A stretch of 64,000 nt of DNA from Apodemus sylvaticus (GCF_947179515.1 NC_067495.1:91759923-91823922); one strand, 5' to 3'. Counted from the first letter of the stretch, positions 1 to 10,130 are shown. Notes: generated from the sequence alone by a model not told the origin. Made by a program: numbers and translations.

Positions 1-640
1 TTGTTCGAGTCCTGCCGGATGTCAGACATTCTCTGCAGACTTGCTCATTATGTCTTTTCCCTTACCGCCATGCAGAAGATAAAGGAAGAAAAGAAAGCAT
101 ATTTTAGAAACAGGAAATCAGAGATCTTCTATTCTTTTCTGAAGCCCGGAAGTAATTAGCCTCATAGCCCCGCATTATCTCCAGATACCATCTGCACAGG
201 ATTTCCTGTTTACTCCTTACACCATTATCACAACAGGCCTGTTTGGCCGCCTCACATTATGTCAATCAGTAAGATGCTTTTTTTTTTTTTTTCAAAACAG
301 AGTTTACAGGACATTCAAGGGCAGAAGAAAGGACCTACATTCTTAATCTGCCTCCCCAAGTATACAGTTTGGAGATATTAATGGAAAAAGGGATTGAGCT
401 GATTTAAGGTGTGAGAGAAAAGTAATCAGAATTGAAGTCATCAGTGGTCTGAACATTTATAATCAGCTCCCATGGTACGTCATAGGGCACATGGTCAGAA
501 AAACAGTATGATCTGAGGGTGGGGTTTTGAGGTTTTTGATACCAAAGGTCACCAGCCCAATGCTATTGCAGGTCCAAGTGAAGTGCCAATGGTTTCTACA
601 AAAGTGGCTTAAAAAGTAATCTAGGCAACTGTTTCTACCA
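1..640. other. Intergenic DNA, nothing recognised
   Basis: No SINE, L1 or coding signature is recognisable apart from a short poly-T run near 277-292. The DNA is of ordinary composition and lacks long open frames. Confidence 0.5.
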
Positions 641-659
641 TAGCCAGTACTTCAGATCT

Positions 660-783
660 TCAGCATGTGTGTGGAGACATGTTAGAGACAGTTCTTTCCT
701 TCTACTATGTGGTTCCCAGGAATCAAATTCAGGCTTGGCAGCAAACTTCTTTACCTGAGGAACTAACTATCTTGCTAACCCAG
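660..783 (-). repeat. B3/B2-type SINE fragment
   Basis: Antisense copy of the tRNA-derived half of a B3/B2 SINE. The 'ctatgtggttcccaggaatc' stretch is the complement of the B-box-proximal part, and the copy ends in a degenerate antisense 'gagccatctctccag' equivalent. It is strongly diverged. Confidence 0.5.
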
Positions 784-810
784 AATTAGAGATATTTTTT
801 ATAAGACAGT

Positions 811-1160
811 CTTTTTTAACATTTAGAATTTATACTTCATAAGTGTTGAAGGTTTTCTTTTATTTTGTTTTTATTGGCTGTTTTCTTTATTTACATTTTC
901 AAATGTTATCCCATTTCCTGGTTTCCCTTCCAGAAACTACCTATCCCATACCTCTTGCTCCTGCTTCTATGAAGGTGCTCCCCCACCCACTTCCCTGTCC
1001 TGGCATTCCCCTACAGTGGGTCATCGAGCCTTCCCTGAACCAAGGACCTCTCTTCCCGTTAATGCCTGACAAGGCCATCCTCTGCTACATATGCAGCTGG
1101 AGCTGGATATGGATCAGAGAGATGGCTCAGCCATTAAAAGCTAGGCTCACAACCAAAAAT
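811..1160 (-). mobile_element. L1 3' UTR fragment (antisense) plus truncated B2
   Basis: From about 850 to 1105 the sequence is the complement of the murine L1 3' UTR, ending with the 'catatgcagctggagc' block that also occurs in sense at 57060-57090. A truncated sense B2 5' end ('gagatggctcag') follows at 1117-1157. The 10-mer ATAAGACAGT occurs on both sides, at 801-810 and 1161-1170, which suggests the whole block is bounded by a target-site duplication. Confidence 0.65.
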
Positions 1161-1170
1161 ATAAGACAGT

Positions 1171-1372
1171 TTTTAATTGTTTTAAAACTTTATGTGTAAC
1201 TGTTTTGTCTGCCTGTTTGTCTGTGCACTACATGTGCACAGTACCCAAGGAGGTCAGAAGAGGTCATGTTGAATTTCCTGAAGCTGGAGTTACAGGTGGT
1301 TGTTAGCGACAATATGGGTAGTAGGAATGAAACTCAGGTCCTCTGGACCTCTTAACTGCTCTCCAGCCCCAG
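1171..1372 (-). repeat. B3 SINE (antisense)
   Basis: The copy starts with the complement of the A-rich tail ('ttttaaaactttatgtg'), continues through 'ttgtctgcctgtttgtctgtgc' and ends in 'cttaactgctctccagccc', the complement of the tRNA-like 5' end. It is near full length. Confidence 0.75.
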
Positions 1373-1706
1373 AATTAGTGATTTCTAAAATCAAGGGAAA
1401 GCAAGCAACTAAAAGAGCACAAAGTCAGAGAATTTATTTAGGTTTTCTCTTCATTTCAAGTCACTTTGGTGAAGAGGGGAGTTTTCTAGTTCCACCAAGG
1501 AGACTTGGGCTCAGGAAAGTATAAAACACTACCAGTCATTAATCAATTTAGAATGGAAGGGCTAAAACTTCAGTGTAAGTCATTTGCAGAGCATGTAAAC
1601 ACCAAGTGCCGGGCCTTACCTTTTAAAACTTCTCATTCTGATCATTTCAGTCAAACCCAAGGGATGCATGTGGGCCCACAAGACCACAGGTATAAATCAC
1701 TGATGT

Positions 1707-1917
1707 GTGGGCTGAAGAGATGGCTTAGTGGTGAAGACCATTAGCTGCTTTTCTGGAGGACCCAAGTTTGACTTCTAGGACCCACATTCTTCTATAACTC
1801 CAATCCCAGGGGATCTGACACCTTTTATGGAAACTGTGTGCACATGAGGCATAAACATACATACAGACAAAACTTCCATACACATAAAATAAAAATAAAT
1901 AAGCAAACACAATTTAA
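1707..1917 (+). repeat. B3 SINE
   Basis: The copy begins 'gggctgaagagatggctta', a diverged B2/B3 5' end with A-box. It runs through the 'catacatacagacaaaac' body to an A-rich 'aaaataaaaataaataa' tail. Confidence 0.8.
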
Positions 1918-1954
1918 AAATCAGTAATATGGATAATAAGCCCTAAAAGCCAGA

Positions 1955-2335
1955 AGTGGTTGTTTGAATAAGAATGGCATCTGTGGGCTCATAGATTGGA
2001 TTGCATGGTCAATGGGGAGTGGCACTATTAGGAGATATGGCCTTGTTGGAATAAGTATAGCCTTGTCAGAGGAAGTGTGTCACTGGCTTTGAGGTTTCAA
2101 ATGCTCAACCCATGCCTAGTCTGCCCCCTCGCCCGCCCTCCCTTTCTGCTGCTTGCCAATCCAGATGTAGAACTCTCAGCTCCTTCTCCATCATCACCAT
2201 GCTCCCCACCATGATGACAGTGGACTAAAGTTTGGAACCTGTAAGCCAGCCCCAAGTAAATGTTTCCCTTTATAAGAGTTGCTATGGTCTTGGTGTTTCT
2301 TCACAGCAATAGAAACCTTAACTTCAACACTGGGG
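1955..2335 (+). repeat. Murine medium-reiteration element (probably URR1-type, name uncertain)
   Basis: The sequence matches a common murine repeat with the landmarks 'gagtggcactattaggag', 'ggccttgttggaataag', 'agaactctcagctcc' and an end of 'cacagcaatagaaacctta'. I recall this as a short non-autonomous DNA-transposon-type family, but I cannot verify the subfamily name. Confidence 0.55.
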
Positions 2336-2537
2336 AAAGTAGAAAGTGACCATTCAGGAGAACAAAAAAGAGCTCTGAAGAAAAGGCTAGTAAAACCCAA
2401 GTGCTATAAAAAGGGAAAAGTGAAAAATATGGGGCTAGACTTAAGCAGGGCAGGGGATTAGAGAGTAAAGCCTAAAGAAATTTGGTGGGAGAAATAAATA
2501 TCACTAAAGATAGTTCAACTGGAATTATCTTTTTTAA

Positions 2538-2544
2538 AAAAGAG

Positions 2545-2583
<39 letters not shown>

Positions 2584-2700
2584 TTTTATGTATATAAGTA
2601 CACTGTAGCTGTACTGATAGTTATGAGCCGTCATGTGGTTGCTGGGAATTTGAATTCAGGACCTCTGCTTACTTGGCCTGCTTACTCCGGTCGGTCCCAC
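2538..2700 (-). repeat. B2 SINE (antisense, truncated) with (TTTA)n tail
   Basis: An antisense B2 3' tail expanded to about ten TTTA units (2545-2586) is followed by 'gtacactgtagctg' and 'catgtggttgctgggaattt'. The 5' tRNA half is missing. Confidence 0.75.
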
Positions 2701-2710
2701 TCACTCCAGC

Positions 2711-2887
2711 CTAAAGATTTATTTATTATTATATGTAAGTACACTGTAGCTGTCTTCAGATGTATCGGAAGAGGGTGTCATATCTCCTTACGGATGGTTG
2801 TGAGCCACCATGTGGTTGCTGGGAATTTAACTAAGGACCTTTGGAAGAGCAGTCAGTGCTCTTAACTTCTGAGCCATCTCTCCAGCC
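2711..2887 (-). repeat. B2 SINE (antisense, near full length)
   Basis: Complete antisense B2: 'aagatttatttatt' tail, 'gtacactgtagctgtcttc', 'ccaccatgtggttgctggg', 'agcagtcagtgctctta' and terminal 'gagccatctctccagcccc'. It lies directly against another antisense B2, so one probably landed beside the A-tail of the other. Confidence 0.9.
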
Positions 2888-2939
2888 CCTAACTGGAATT
2901 TCCTTAGCTGGAGAGATAATGCTCTCCTCAATGCCACAA

Positions 2940-4245
2940 AAACCCAGCCCCAGGTGGCAATATCTTCCCTTGAGTTGTTGTCCGTTCAAGACATTTCCAA
3001 AATGAATACGCTACCTTTATTACTCTTGGTTGCCTGCCAGAACTTAAGATAATTTTGTGGTGTCTGAAGGCACTCCATTGTTTGGTCACAGTACTTGGGA
3101 AAATCAAGTTGGTACTGACTGGGAAGCCTCCTCCTAGATAAGCAGCTCTTATATTATCAAAGTCTGCTATGTAAATTGCTTGGGAAAAAAAAGGAGTACA
3201 ATCCAGCTATAAATCCTGTGATCTACAATAATGACTGGACCAGTGAGAAACATTCAGTGGTGCAACAGTGACACCAATATCTTGGAGGTAACCAACAGCT
3301 GTCTGATTGGATGTAAGGACCACTCAATAGGAAGTAACTCATAATGGATACTGTAAACTCATCTACGAATCTGCGGCTGGAGAGGCCATGAATCCTAGAG
3401 GAGAACCAACTATCAGTTTACTAAACTGATATAGTTTCCAAAGGCCTTCTAAATACTTATCTTTATTATATTCATGGATAAGTGCTGCTCTCACCCATTA
3501 TTAAAGATTACTTTTGTAGCAGGCGGAGGCTATTCAAAATTCAGGGAATAGGTAACTGTGGTGTGCCCATCCCTTAATGGGACATCTAAGACATAGCCCC
3601 TATATCCAAGGCTCGGGAAACATCTTTGAAGCACGTTTTGAAAGGTTGTCAGTGGGGGCTGGAGAGATGGCTCAGAGGTTAAGAGCACTGACTGCTCTTC
3701 CAGAGGTCCTGAGTTCAATTCTTAGCAACCTCATGGTGGAAAGGTTGTTGGTGTCAGACAAGCAGAGACTGCTGCAAAATAATGTCTTCTGCATACAACA
3801 GGCATATTGTACCTATGAACTCTCAACAATATGGTTACATTCACAAGAACATGTCAATCAATGGGGAGAACGGCATACAAGGCTTTTTACCTCTGGTTGA
3901 AGAGCTACAGGCAATTGATGGCTGCTGATGGAAGGTTTTTGTCAGGGCCATGTCCACAATAGTTTGCCTATGCCCAAATGATCAGCCCTATATCCAAGTA
4001 AATATGTAAATATGAGCAACACTAATTGGACTAATTGGTCTTAGTATGTTATAATATACACATAAATACATTATGTATATGGAGAGAGAGAGAGAGACAG
4101 AGAGAGAGACAGAGAGAGAAAAGGGGCATGAATTTGAAAGAGATGGGGGACACAGTTGTTGAGGGAGAGAAGTGGATATGGTGAAAATACACTGTATTCA
4201 TGTGTGGAATCACAGTTTCTAATTAAAATAATTGATACAACTGTA
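2940..4245 (+). mobile_element. Old L1/HAL1-type 3' region (tentative)
   Basis: Landmarks such as 'aacagctgtctgattggatg', 'gcaacactaattggactaat' and a terminal 'aaaatacactgtattcatg' resemble the 3' portion of an old murine LINE (HAL1-like). No open frame survives. A short B2 fragment and a (GA)n tract (4081-4120) interrupt it. The family call is from memory of the motif order only. Confidence 0.4.
3650..3738 (+). repeat. 3'-truncated B2 SINE with target-site duplication
   Basis: The first ~89 bp of B2 ('ggctggagagatggctcag' to 'cctcatggtgg') are present with no body, no 3' domain and no A-tail. A perfect 10-bp direct repeat, GAAAGGTTGT, flanks it at 3640-3649 and 3739-3748. Confidence 0.8.
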
Positions 4246-4275
4246 AAACCTCCTACAAAACTACTTAGTTAATCT

Positions 4276-4277
<2 letters not shown>

Positions 4278-4308
<31 letters not shown>

Positions 4309-4403
4309 TTTACTAAACACTGCCAAAATCTTTTTTGTAAGGGTTCTATATGGATTTTATCTGTCTATCAATGTATGTATGTATGTATGTATACATGTAT
4401 CTA

Positions 4404-4447
<44 letters not shown>
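4278..4447. repeat. (CA)n, (TATG)n and (CTAT)n microsatellites
   Basis: (CA)n lies at 4278-4306. A TATG run followed by CTGT/CTAT tetranucleotides lies at 4371-4447. The last abuts the 3' end of an antisense L1 and may have grown from it. Confidence 0.9.
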
Positions 4448-4448
4448 T

Positions 4449-4765
4449 TTTACTTCTTTACTTTACTTCCCCCTCACTCCTGCTCCTCCTGATTACCCCC
4501 CTCACACACAATCCTTCCCTCTATCCCCTCTTCTCCTCTGATCTGGTGGGGCCCCTCTGTGGAATCCCTCAACCCTGGCACATCAAGTCTCTGTGGGGCT
4601 AGGCACATCCTTTCCCACTGAGTCCAGGCAAAGCAGCCCAGCTCGAAGAACATATCCCATGGTTAGGAAACAGCTTTTGGGTTAGCCACCACTCCAGCTC
4701 AAGATTCATATGAAGACCAAGCTGCACATCTGCTACATATGTGTGGGGAGACCTAGGTCCAGCCT
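4449..4765 (-). mobile_element. L1 3' UTR fragment (antisense)
   Basis: The complement of a murine L1 3' UTR. Pyrimidine-rich 'ccctcactcctgctcctcc' is followed by 'ctggtggggcccctctg', 'catcaagtctctgtggggct' and 'gctacatatgtgtggggag'. It carries no coding sequence. Confidence 0.75.
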
Positions 4766-4769
4766 ATGT

Positions 4770-5925
4770 ATGCTGTGTATGTGTGTGTTAGTGGTTCAGA
4801 CTCTGAGAACCCCAAGGTTAGTTGACTCTGTTGGTCTTTCTGTGGCTTTTCTATCTCCCTTTCTTTTGGAGACAGTCTTTTGCTAAGTATTCCTAGCTGG
4901 CCTGGAACACAGGAAATAATGCTCATGTATGTATTTGCATGCACATATTAATTTTCTTCCTATACTTGCAGTTTTCTGACTAAAGTGTTACAGATTATGA
5001 CAGATACAATGTATAGAGCAACACAAAAGCATTCAGATTATGTTATCACTGTTTTGGGCAAACCCATATGATTTGCCTTGTAGACTGTCCTTAATATATC
5101 TGAATAAGCCTCTCTACTGTGGTTGAAATAGAATTAATTGCTGTCTTTTTAGCTGCATCAATATGGCATTGAACTCAGATAAGACCAGGGCTTTAACTCT
5201 GGCCCTGCTAGTTGTTGGCTGTATTACTTTTTAAACCCAGTATCTGTTGGGAATAAAGGGGGAACCATCATACTAGCTATACAAGGTTATTGCTCAGTGA
5301 GTGACATTTACTAGAAATGATACAAAGTACTTAGCATGTTGCCAATTCAAAAAGAGTGGTGGATGTTAGTAGTATGGCCGCTCTGAGAACTGCTACTTCA
5401 CTCAATTAACTATTGAGTTTTTGTGGTCAGTGAGTAACTTGCCCATAATTGTTTTATACTCTTTTTGGATCCATGTGTTTATGTGCTTGTGCCCAAAGAA
5501 AGATTTAATTTCTTGAAGTCAGGAAAAAAAAGAATCATTGATATACTGATATGGATAATAAACAGACAAAAGCAGCACTTACTCTTTGTAGAGTACCTGG
5601 AAGCTCACACTAAGCTAAGAGGGCTGGTGGAAATACCGGGTCAAAGGTCAAAAGCAAAGGCATCATGGCATGTAGTGTTCCCATGTGGCCCATGCTCAGG
5701 ACCTGGGTCACATACTCAAATAGTGGTGACTCTATGTCATTCTCATGAAGTGTAAGAAGACTGCAAGAAGACCAATTGAATGAATCTAAGAACAGCTCAT
5801 GTGGGTACTTGGCAGTTTAATCATATCTTTCACTGTGGGAAGTCTAATTGGTAAAGAAGTCCTGGTGCCCAAAGTCTCACTTGATTATAAAAGCTATTAG
5901 TTAGTTATTACTAAATTCTTCAACA
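4770..5925. other. Intergenic DNA, no feature recognised
   Basis: Apart from a few (GT) dinucleotide runs, I see no SINE, LTR or coding signature. The 96-codon frame at 5465-5755 shows no recognisable protein family and is treated as chance. Confidence 0.45.
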
Positions 5926-5927
5926 CA

Positions 5928-6141
5928 TATTATTTATTATTTTTATTTTATATGTATGGGTGTTTTGTCTGCAAGGATATCTACAATATGTACAGTGTCT
6001 GTGGAGGCAAGAGAAGGGAGTCAGATTCCCTGGGCCTGAAGTTATAGACAGTTGTTAGCAGTCATATGGGTGTTGGGAATTGAACCTGGGGCTTCTGGAT
6101 GAGCAGCAAGTGCTCTTAACTGCAGAGCCGTCTCTCCAGTT
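5928..6141 (-). repeat. B3 SINE (antisense)
   Basis: Antisense tail 'tttattttatatgtatggg', then 'tgttttgtctgcaagg', 'ggtgttgggaattgaacc' and final 'gagccgtctctccag'. Near full length. Confidence 0.85.
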
Positions 6142-6390
6142 CACTTGCTACTACATTTGTAATGAAAATCAGTTTATAGAAAGGTTGATTATTTCTTTTT
6201 TTATTGACTATTTCATCTTGTTTATTAAAGTAGTTTTTATTGATTAACTATAAGTATTAGTACATATCTTACTATCTACCTCTATCACAACCAAATAGCT
6301 CTAAAATATTTGAAAACATCTCTGTGTATTTTTATCATGCAGACAGGAGGTTTTATTCTGATTTCTTTTTTTTGAAAAATGAAATAGGGA

Positions 6391-6702
6391 CATTTTATGA
6401 TAGAATTGAAGTTTTACATGAAAAATATTTCTGATAAAATTGTAGAAAAATGTATAAAACATGTTAAAATTAGATTATCATGGAAAATTTTATATAGACA
6501 TAATAATGGTAGGCATAAAAGTATTCCTAAATTGATTGAGAGTGAAATTATGCTGGGCAGTGGTGGCGCACACCTTTAATCCCAGCACTCTGGGAGGCAG
6601 AGGCAGGCGGATTTCTGAGTTCAAGGCCAGCCTGGTCTACAGAGTGAGTTCCAGGACAGCCAGGGCTACACAGAAAAACCCTGCCTCGATAAAAACCAAA
6701 AA

Positions 6703-6770
<68 letters not shown>

Positions 6771-7005
6771 GAAATTATAAACATTTTCTGATAAAGTTGA
6801 AGATTTACATAGAAACTATTTCTGATAAAATTGAAGAAATATATAGAAAAATGTTAAAATTGAAGATTATCATAGAAATTATACAGATAAAATGGTAGGT
6901 ATTGAAAGTGGGATTAAAACATTTTCAGGTAAAATTGAAGATTTACATGGAAAATGTTTCTGATAATATTCAAGAAATATATAGACAAGTATGTTAAAAT
7001 TGACT
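6391..7005 (+). repeat. AT-rich degenerate tandem repeat, unit about 138 bp, split by a B1
   Basis: Three diverged copies start at 6391, 6782 and 6920 with 'cattttatgat', 'cattttctgat' and 'cattttcaggt'. Each is followed by 'ttgaagNtttacat', 'tttctgataa' and 'atgttaaaatt'. Copies 2 and 3 are 138 bp apart. Copies 1 and 2 are 391 bp apart because a B1 with its (GAAA)n tail (6551-6771) lies between them. I do not recognise the family. Confidence 0.65.
6551..6771 (+). repeat. B1 SINE with expanded (GAAA)n tail
   Basis: Young full-length B1: 'gctgggcagtggtggcgcac' start, 'tttaatcccagcactctggg' and 'ctggtctacagagtgagttc', ending near 6702. About sixteen GAAA units (6703-6771) follow, evidently grown from the A-tail. 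Confidence 0.95.
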
Positions 7006-7930
7006 ATTTCATGGGTATCTCTCTCTTTAGGTTAGGGATGTTTTCTTCTATAATTTTGCTGAAGATATTTACTGGCCCTTTAAGTTGTAAATCTTCGCTC
7101 TCTTCTATGCCTATAATCCTTAGGTTTGGCCTTCTCATTGTGTCCTGGATTTCCTGGATGTTTTGGGTTACAAGCTTTTTGCATTTTGAGTTTTCTTTTC
7201 TTTTCTTTTTTCGGATTTGGTTTTTTTGAGACAGGGTTTCTCTGTATAGCCCTGGCTGTCCTGGAACTCACTCTGTAGACCAGGCCTTGAACTCAGAAAT
7301 CCACCTGCCTCTGCCTCCCAGAGTGCTGGGGTTACAGGTGTGCACCACCACTGCCACCACCACCCAGCTGCATTTTGCATTTTCTTTGACTGTAAGGCAA
7401 TGTTTTTTATGGTATCTTCTGCACCTGAGATTCTCTCTTCTATCTCTTGTATTCTGTTGTTGATGCTTGCTTCTATGACTCCTGAATTCTTTCCAAGGTT
7501 TTCTATCTCCAGAGATGTCTCCCTTTGTGATTTCTTTATTATTTCTACTTCCACTTTTAGATCCTGGATGGTTTTGTTCAGTTCCTTCACTCGGTTGTTT
7601 GTGTTTTCCTATAATTCTTTAAGAGATTTTTGTGTTTCCTCTTTAAGGGCTTCTGCCTGTTGACCCAAGTTGTCCTGTAATTCTTTAAGGGATTTTTGTG
7701 TTTCCTCTTCAAGGGCTTTTACCTGTTGACCTGTATTTTTTTAAGGGAGTTATTTATGTCCTTCTTGAAGCCCTCTGTCAGCAACATGAGATATGATTTT
7801 AAATCCAATTCTTGCTTTTCTGGTGTGATGGTGTATCCAGGACTTGCTGTGGTGGGAGAACTGAGTTCTGATGTTGCCAAGTGGCCTTGGTTTCTGTTGG
7901 TAGGGTTCTTGTGATTGCCTTTCACCATCT
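7006..7930 (-). pseudogene. L1 ORF1 remnant (5' part), antisense
   Basis: Reading leftward from a start codon at 7928-7926, the frame encodes an L1 ORF1p-like N-terminus (MVKGNHKNPTNRNQ...). A frame break precedes the next part. A coiled-coil segment follows at about 7380-7590, with heptad residues around ELNKTIQDLKVEVEIIKK and ISGAEDTIK. A repeat of about 63 bp occurs in the coding DNA (7610-7735), the kind of length-variable repeat known in rodent L1 ORF1. A B1 inserted at 7217-7370 interrupts it, and it stops near 7006 without the rest of ORF1, ORF2 or a 3' end. Non-functional. Confidence 0.8.
7217..7370 (-). repeat. B1 SINE (antisense), inserted in L1 ORF1
   Basis: Antisense full-length B1, 'tttttttgagacagggtttc' to 'caccaccacccagct'. 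The host word 'gcattttg' occurs on each side (around 7180 and 7371), consistent with a target-site duplication. Confidence 0.92.
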
Positions 7931-8285
7931 AGTTATCTCTGGTGCTGGTTGGTCTTGCTGTCTCTGGCTGGAACTTGTCCCTCCTGTGGGCCTGTAAGTC
8001 TGTGTCTGTACTCCTGGGAGACCAACTCTCTTCTGTCAGGGTCTGTGCACAGAAGGCTGTGGAGTCTCCAGGCTCCCTAGTGCAATTGGCAGCCTGAAGA
8101 CTCCTGTCCCAGTTATTCCACTGATCAAATGCGCAGAGGTGTGCTCCTAGCTGTTCCCCTCCAGAGAGGAGGTGGAGATCTCACCTCTGCGCTCAGAAGT
8201 GAAAGCACTGCTGGGAGATCACTCTCATAGAAGGCTGTGGAGTCACCTGGCTCCCTGGTGCAAATGGCTGCAGGAAGACTGGACA
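7931..8285 (-). mobile_element. L1 5' UTR with about two promoter monomers (antisense)
   Basis: Directly upstream (in the L1 sense) of the ORF1 start lies murine L1 5' UTR, including the complements of 'gggagtacagacacag' and of the GC-rich monomer. 'agaaggctgtggagt' recurs at 8053 and 8229, a spacing of about 176 bp, consistent with tandem monomers. In intact elements these monomers carry the RNA polymerase II promoter; here it would fire toward the minus strand. Confidence 0.7.
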
Positions 8286-8480
8286 TGATTATTTCAATCA
8301 ATCATTTAGCGATTTTGAATAATGCTACTAGGATCATGGATGGATCCTGAGTCTCTGTTCTCATTTCTTTTCTGTATATGTCTAGAAGGTGAATTTCTGG
8401 ATCATGTGTTAGTTCCATGTCTAATTTTTCAAGGACTGCCTATACTATTTTTCTTCATATCTCGATCAACACATTATGTT
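8286..8480 (-). mobile_element. Old L1 ORF2 fragment (antisense)
   Basis: 'gaataatgctactaggatca' and 'tgtctagaaggtgaatttctggatca' match the complement of the C-terminal ORF2 region as seen in old mammalian L1s. Highly diverged. Confidence 0.5.
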
Positions 8481-8607
8481 CTATATTTTGATAATAGATA
8501 TCTTAGTGGATGCTATACATTATGCATCTTAAAATAAACTTTAAAATAAAAAATGTTATTTTGTTTATTTTATATGTAAAAGTTTAATACTAATATTATA
8601 GAAAAAA

Positions 8608-9025
8608 TGAAAACCGGATATGGTGATACATACCTGTATCCTCTGCACTTAGGATCAGGATCATCCATAATTGGTTCAAAGCCAGTTGGATCTACATGAG
8701 ACACTGAGAAGCAATAATTCAAATTAAAATATTGAAAACAGTTAAGTAAGTACTGTGGTTGGCAGGAAAACAGTCAAATTTATGTGAAAAATTGAGTGTT
8801 GCAGACTGTGTGGGGTTCATTCTGCAGTATGTTAGGCAAACTGGCTTACTAAGGGATGGGTGTGTTAAAGCAATGTTTGGAGCTGGGCAAGGAAATGCGT
8901 ATTTCTTATCTCTGCACTCAAGATATGGAAGCTGGAGGATTCAGATTTCAAGGCCCTGTTCAAGAACACCGCCAGTTCAAGGCCATCCTGGGCTACAAGA
9001 GATCCTGCCTTTAAAACAGAAGGCA
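8608..9025 (+). repeat. Two diverged B1-like SINEs
   Basis: One lies at 8608-8712 ('ccggatatggtgatacatac' to 'agacactgag') and one at 8878-9020 ('ggagctgggcaaggaaatgc' to 'ggctacaagagatcctgcc'). Both are sense and old. Between them (8713-8877) no feature is recognised. Confidence 0.55.
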
Positions 9026-9061
9026 GGATTATCTGTGCCTATTGACCACAAGTTATTATTT

Positions 9062-9243
9062 TAAAGATTTATTTATTTATTTTATGTATGTGAGTATACT
9101 GTAGCTATCTTTAGACACACCCGGAGAGGGTGTCAGATCTCTTTACGGATGGTTGTGAGCCACCATGTGGTTGCTGGGAATTGAACTCAAGACCTCTGGA
9201 AGAGCAGTCAGTGCTCTTAACCCCTGAGCCATCTCTCCAGCCT
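9062..9243 (-). repeat. B2 SINE (antisense, near full length)
   Basis: 'aagatttatttatttatttt' tail, 'gagtatactgtagctatc', 'ccaccatgtggttgctggg' and terminal 'gagccatctctccagcctgg'. Little diverged. Confidence 0.95.
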
Positions 9244-9544
9244 GGACTACTAGTTATTTAATGTCAGTGAAAAGGAAAGCTACAATGGTAAGTGAAATAG
9301 GCAGAATGTAAAAGAGGACATTTGTAGTGATTATAATTCTATATAATATATATTTTAGGTAAATGCTTTCTTTTGTATTTAAACTGTTTTCAGAGAAACA
9401 TTTCCATTTTCAGGGAATATATTTGAGTCAGGGAGTGAGGGTCAGGCAGATGACACACATAGGGTTCAGGTTACACATATACCTCTTTTTTTGTCTTGTT
9501 TGAAAACTTGAAATTAGGAAAATAAATTAAGATAGAACTGTGGA

Positions 9545-10130
9545 GCTAGGGGAAATGGCTAAGCAGGTAAAGGGGGCTTACTGCCAGGCAGCATGACATT
9601 TGATCACTGGAAACTTGCAGAGGTGGTGTGGGGATGTGGGGTGTAGAAAAGGGGTCTTTCAACACCAGAGCCAGAAGAGGAGTTTAACATGATTCAGTAG
9701 CCAGTGTTGATTCAAAATTCAGGTTCTGTAGAATGACTGAGAAAATGAAGCTTATGATCAGGCCCCGCGGGAAGATCTGGTGTGGTCTCTGCCACACAGA
9801 CAGTGCAAAGGTCACCACATTGTTAACCAATCCTTTCCAAGACTTCTGGGAGGAAAACAGGATATGCATTCCTTCACTTGAAGGAACAACCCTGTATGTT
9901 TAATGTTTCTGTTTAAGCTAGTACTAATCTGAGACCTCCTTGTTTCCAATAGAATCCATAGGGTGGAAGGAGAGAAGCAAGCGACTCCTACAAGTTCTCT
10001 GACATCTACACTCATACACTGAGACACAGGTACACCCACATGTACATGCGCGCGCGCGCGTGCGTGTGTGTATGTGTGTGTGTGTGTGTGCTCTCACACA
10101 CAAGGAGGATAAATAAATAAATGTAAAAAA
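9545..10130 (+). repeat. B4/RSINE1-type SINE split by a ~320-bp insertion
   Basis: The 5' half (9545-9625: 'ggggaaatggctaagcaggt', 'ttactgccaggcagcatgac') and the 3' half (about 9958-10130: 'gggtggaaggagagaagc', 'ttctctgacatctacac', (GT)n, 'ataaataaataaatgt') are in the same orientation. They match consecutive parts of one element. The intervening 9626-9957 is of unknown origin. Confidence 0.6.
10046..10092. repeat. (CG)n(TG)n alternating purine-pyrimidine tract
   Basis: 'catgcgcgcgcgcgcgtgcg' passes directly into (TG)n, giving about 45 bp of alternating purine-pyrimidine sequence within a SINE tail. Confidence 0.9.
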
